Shown one piece after another: positions 4,213 to 6,608 of a DNA stretch of 6,608 nt; position 1 is the stretch's first letter, and every line of letters starts with the position of its first letter. The notes beneath the pieces were generated by a model that did not search any database, had not been told where the DNA came from, and worked only from the letters and a program-made list of their open reading frames with translations. The translations under genes were made by a program, and so were the position numbers. The stretch is from CAYPKG01 sp964411275 (lineage in GTDB: Bacteria; Bacillota; Clostridia; Christensenellales; CAG-138). The stretch lies in the NCBI GenBank assembly GCA_964411275.1, contig CAYPKG010000071.1:1-6608 (forward strand), read 5' to 3'.

Positions 4213-4254
4213 CGGTTTTGACTGGCAGTACATCGAAAAGCAAAGGAGCATGCA

Positions 4255-4758
4255 ATGCATCCGACTGAAGTAATGGATCGCCTCATCGAGCAGTATGAGG
4301 GATATTTTGATATTATGCGCCCATACACGACAAATGGGCTGGACTTTTTGGCATACGCACATTATTACCAGACCCAGGAAAAATATGTGCTAACCCGCAA
4401 GGCGAAATTGTACGGGTTTGAAATCAACGAGCATTGCTTCTTTTATGAAGTACCGCATTTGTCAATGGAAAGCTGGGCGCCGCTCAAAGCATTCGTCATT
4501 GAAGCGGAGGGTGATTTTGTAAAACCCCATCAGGAGCATATGTATTCCTACATATCCCTCATCCTCCTGTGCGGGAAAATAGATGCCGACGTGAAAGCGG
4601 ATATCGCAAAGTTGAAATACACGAAAAACTACAAGTTCTCCCTACATGGTTACAGCACGGTGCGCCTGGGCGCAGTGGATTTGTGGGATGAAACAGTCAT
4701 TACAAATCGACAGGGAAAAGAACTTGAAAAGGTCTTGGAGCGGGCGCTCCACTCGTAA
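4255..4758 (+). CDS. Conserved hypothetical protein, 167 aa
   Basis: The ATG at 4255 follows AAAGGAG (4242-4248) at six bases, so the start is firm. The protein is soluble, with no signal peptide or membrane segment. Readable landmarks are an N-terminal helix (VMDRLIEQYEGYFDI), the YAHYYQTQEKYVLTRKAKLY stretch at about 34-53, NEHCFFYEV, the VKPHQEHMYSYIS segment at about 88-100, and YKFSLHGYSTVRLGAVDL leading to TNRQGKELEKVL. I recall Clostridia hypothetical proteins with the same order (KYVL..KA..Y, VKPH.EHM, F..G....RL), filed as a domain of unknown function, possibly DUF8052; that number is from memory. Two histidines in KPHQEH could bind metal, but this is guesswork. It is 77 bases upstream of cstA on the same strand, and no good cstA promoter lies between them, so cotranscription is plausible. 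Confidence 0.8.
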   Translation: MHPTEVMDRLIEQYEGYFDIMRPYTTNGLDFLAYAHYYQTQEKYVLTRKAKLYGFEINEHCFFYEVPHLSMESWAPLKAFVIEAEGDFVKPHQEHMYSYISLILLCGKIDADVKADIAKLKYTKNYKFSLHGYSTVRLGAVDLWDETVITNRQGKELEKVLERALHS

Positions 4759-4769
4759 ACCGGAGTTAT

Positions 4770-4788
4770 CAGGACGGGCCAGGTCCTG
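4770..4788. repeat. Small GC hairpin in the gap before cstA
   Basis: CAGGAC (4770-4775) and GTCCTG (4783-4788) pair around a 7-base loop, 11 bases after the upstream stop codon. It is followed by TTAGCTTA rather than a T-run, so at most it is a weak attenuator or an mRNA processing site between the two genes. Confidence 0.4.
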
Positions 4789-4835
4789 TTAGCTTATATG
4801 CAATCATCACTTTACAATGAAAGGTGGTCAATGTC

Positions 4836-6521
4836 ATGAGTTCCCTGGTTATTCTCCTCATTGCTCTTGTGGTTTTCATCGGAGCATACTTCACCTATGG
4901 CAGCTATCTTGCCAAATCCTGGGGTCTGGATGCCAATCGGCCTACCCCTGCCCACACCATGACGGACGGCGTGGACTACGTCCCTGCCAAAGCGCCCGTT
5001 CTTCTTGGTCACCACTTCGCGTCCATCGCCGGCGCAGGTCCCATCAACGGCCCCATCCAGGCTTCTGTGTTTGGCTGGCTGCCGGTTCTGCTGTGGATCA
5101 TCGTTGGCGGCGTTTTCTTTGGCGCGGTTCACGATTTTGCAGCCTTGTTCGCATCCGTGCGGCATGACGGTAAATCCATCGGCCACGTCATCGAAATGAA
5201 CATTGGCCGTCGCGGCAAGCGCCTGTTCCTGGCCTTTGGCTGGTTCACGCTGCTGCTGGTTATCGCGGCGTTCGCCTCCATCGTGAAGGGCACCTTCACG
5301 GTTGACCCGGCAAACGTTGAGGCGACCATCGGTAACGGCTCGGTAGCCACTGCGTCCCTGCTGTTCATCGTGCTGGCTGTTGTGTTCGGTTTCCTGGTAT
5401 ACCGCAAAAACACGCCCCTGCTGATCAGCTCCATCGTGGGCGTTATCCTGCTGGCGCTGTGCGTTGCCGCCGGCCTTAAGTGGCCTATCATCGGCGTCTC
5501 CGGCAATGCGTGGCTGCTCTTCATCGTAGTCTACATCATGGTAGCCTGCGTAGCGCCCGTGTGGATTTTGCTTCAGCCTCGTGATTACCTCAACAGCTTC
5601 CTGCTGTACGCCATGATGCTGCTGGCCATCGTCGGTGTCATCGGCGCCAACCCCACCATGAACGTTCCCGCCGTTGTTGGCTGGAAGGTGGAGGGCATGG
5701 GCCCCATGTTCCCTGTTCTGTTCATCACCGTGGCCTGCGGCGCGATTTCCGGCTTCCACAGCCTGGTGGGCTCCGGCACCACGTCCAAGCAGCTGGATAA
5801 GGAAACCGACTCCAAGGTCATTGGCTACGGCGGTATGTTGATTGAGTGCGCACTGGCGGTCCTGGCCTTGATCGCCGTTTGCTCACTGGGCGGACAGCAG
5901 GGTACCCCTGCGGTCACATTCGCTACCGGTATTGCCGGGTTCTTCGCCACCATGGGCATGGGCGTGGAAGCCCAGAAGGTTATTCGCACTTTGATTACCC
6001 TGGCCGTTTCCGCTTTCGCGTTGACCTCTCTGGACACCGCCGCCCGCATGGGCCGCTTCCTGTTCCAGGAGTTCTTCGTGGATGAAGGCGAGGATGTAAA
6101 GAATCTCACCGGCTTCCGTAAGTTCCTGGTGAACCCCTATGTTGCCACGTTGATCACTGTTGGTCTGGGTGCGCTGCTGGCCATTGGCGGCTACGCAAAA
6201 ATCTGGCCTCTGTTCGGCGCTGCGAACCAGCTGTTGGCGGGTCTGTCCCTGTTGGCCTGCTGCGTATGGCTTGGCAAGATCGGCAAGAAGAACGGCGCGT
6301 TCTACATCCCCATGGCGTTCATGACCATTGCGACCGTCACCTCCCTGGTGCAGACCCTGATCACCAAGATCAAGGATCTCTCCGCTGGAAGTGCCGATCC
6401 TTTGGGTTCGGTTCTGCAGATCGTCTTCTCGGTGGTTCTGGTGATTCTGGCCGTTATCCTGGTCATCGAGGGCGTTCAGGCGCTCATAAAGATCAAAAAG
6501 AGCAAGTCCCAAGCTGCATAA
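4836..6521 (+). CDS. cstA: CstA-family carbon starvation transporter, 561 aa
   Basis: I choose the ATG at 4836, eight bases after AAAGGTGG (4820-4827); the in-frame GTG at 4824 lies inside that site. The protein is a polytopic membrane transporter with family signatures in order: GHHFASIAGAGPINGPIQA (58-76), GAVHDF (96-101), QPRDYLNSF (247-255), GAISGFHSLVGSGTTSKQ (302-319), TSLDTAARMGRFLFQE (397-412) and YAKIWPLFGAANQLLAGL (453-470). It ends with two hydrophobic segments and a lysine-rich cytoplasmic tail (IKIKKSKSQAA). Escherichia coli CstA and BtsT, at about 700 residues, are proton-coupled pyruvate transporters and CstA has also been linked to peptide uptake; the shorter form is usual in Gram-positives. 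Substrate here is inferred to be pyruvate or peptides. Codons look strongly biased (CTG, GGC, ATC), suggesting high expression. No CcpA cre site is apparent in the 77-bp gap upstream. Confidence 0.95.
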   Translation: MSSLVILLIALVVFIGAYFTYGSYLAKSWGLDANRPTPAHTMTDGVDYVPAKAPVLLGHHFASIAGAGPINGPIQASVFGWLPVLLWIIVGGVFFGAVHDFAALFASVRHDGKSIGHVIEMNIGRRGKRLFLAFGWFTLLLVIAAFASIVKGTFTVDPANVEATIGNGSVATASLLFIVLAVVFGFLVYRKNTPLLISSIVGVILLALCVAAGLKWPIIGVSGNAWLLFIVVYIMVACVAPVWILLQPRDYLNSFLLYAMMLLAIVGVIGANPTMNVPAVVGWKVEGMGPMFPVLFITVACGAISGFHSLVGSGTTSKQLDKETDSKVIGYGGMLIECALAVLALIAVCSLGGQQGTPAVTFATGIAGFFATMGMGVEAQKVIRTLITLAVSAFALTSLDTAARMGRFLFQEFFVDEGEDVKNLTGFRKFLVNPYVATLITVGLGALLAIGGYAKIWPLFGAANQLLAGLSLLACCVWLGKIGKKNGAFYIPMAFMTIATVTSLVQTLITKIKDLSAGSADPLGSVLQIVFSVVLVILAVILVIEGVQALIKIKKSKSQAA

Positions 6522-6546
6522 GCAGTATACAAAAAAAGAGCGGCAA

Positions 6547-6602
6547 TTAAGAGCGTTGACATAAGAAAACAAGCAAGAATCCAGTAAAATCAACGCTTTT
6601 AA
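6547..6602. terminator. Long-loop inverted repeat after cstA, possible terminator
   Basis: TTAAGAGCGTTGA (6547-6559) and TCAACGCTTTTAA (6590-6602) pair over 13 positions with one G-U, separated by a 30-base A-rich loop. The 3' arm carries TTTT, so it could end the cstA transcript, but the loop is long for an intrinsic terminator. Mobile-element ends of this kind are an alternative. The window stops six bases later. Confidence 0.45.
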
Positions 6603-6608
6603 GGGCAG

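Larger units (their letters stand above)
3707..4254. other. 548-bp AT-rich intergenic region between divergent genes
   Basis: No protein-coding gene is convincing here. It contains a good minus-strand promoter at 4138-4167, weaker minus-strand candidates at 3850-3858 and 3743-3748, an 18-bp palindrome at 4023-4040, a repeat cluster at 4144-4212 and a possible plus-strand promoter at 4181-4208. A 22-codon minus-strand frame from 4021 (MTNTGLLRDKLPTN...) lacks a ribosome binding site. I recognise no riboswitch, though the leader of the peptidase mRNA could exceed 400 nt. Confidence 0.6.

Noticed and set aside
4812..5759. 315-codon minus-strand ORF opposite cstA
   Set aside because: Low-complexity His/Asp/Gly/Gln-rich translation with no recognisable domain, lying wholly over well-conserved CstA codons; a mirror of strong codon bias.
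6556..6590. Promoter starting at TTGACA after cstA
   Set aside because: The only -10-like TAAAAT is 23 bases away, too far, and the TTGACA is part of the inverted repeat.
5883..6593. 236-codon minus-strand ORF opposite the 3' part of cstA
   Set aside because: The same type of antisense shadow, rich in Gly, Gln and His, with no family signature.
1..6608. CRISPR array, tRNA or rRNA genes
   Set aside because: No regularly spaced repeats and no cloverleaf or rRNA signature seen on reading both strands.

Overview
The window looks like a mid-GC Clostridia (Firmicutes) chromosome. The basis is strong AGGAGG-type ribosome binding sites, small XRE regulators, an S24-type repressor, a NMT1-like binding protein of a type common in Clostridia, and a Gram-positive-length CstA. 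I cannot place it to genus.

Layout. Positions 1-759 hold the C-terminal part of an ABC transporter substrate-binding protein, cut by the window edge. It abuts, tail to tail with no gap, a 62-codon minus-strand gene for a probable single-span membrane protein (760-948). Across a 274-bp regulatory gap lies a divergent LexA/CI-like XRE-S24 repressor (1223-1813). Each promoter in this gap carries a related 17-bp operator-like sequence in its -35/-10 spacer. The repressor keeps the Ala-Gly cleavage sequence, but both catalytic dyad positions are changed (Ser to Cys, Lys to Arg).

Positions 1814-2080 contain an inverted repeat, a hairpin, an intrinsic terminator and what looks like the right end of a decayed IS3-family element. 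A second divergent module follows: a 58-aa minus-strand protein (2081-2257) and a 78-aa XRE regulator (2361-2597), with two TATGCG-N5-CGCATA operators between them. So 1.9 kb holds two separate pairs of repressor and divergent small protein, with similar promoter-operator design but unrelated operators.

Positions 2657-3706 (minus) encode a secreted NlpC/P60-like cysteine peptidase with an acidic tail. Upstream of it is a 548-bp AT-rich gap holding a near-consensus minus-strand promoter more than 400 bp from the start codon, an 18-bp palindrome and a cluster of ATGTAT/GTTA repeats. On the plus strand follow a 167-aa conserved hypothetical protein and then cstA (4836-6521), a full-length 561-aa carbon-starvation-type transporter whose stop is followed by a long-loop inverted repeat.

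The part most worth following up is 760-1813: an autoregulated repressor with an altered protease dyad and its sole cysteine at the nucleophile position, apparently controlling a small membrane protein from a strong promoter. This resembles, in outline only, SOS-controlled small membrane toxins. The toxin idea is inference.
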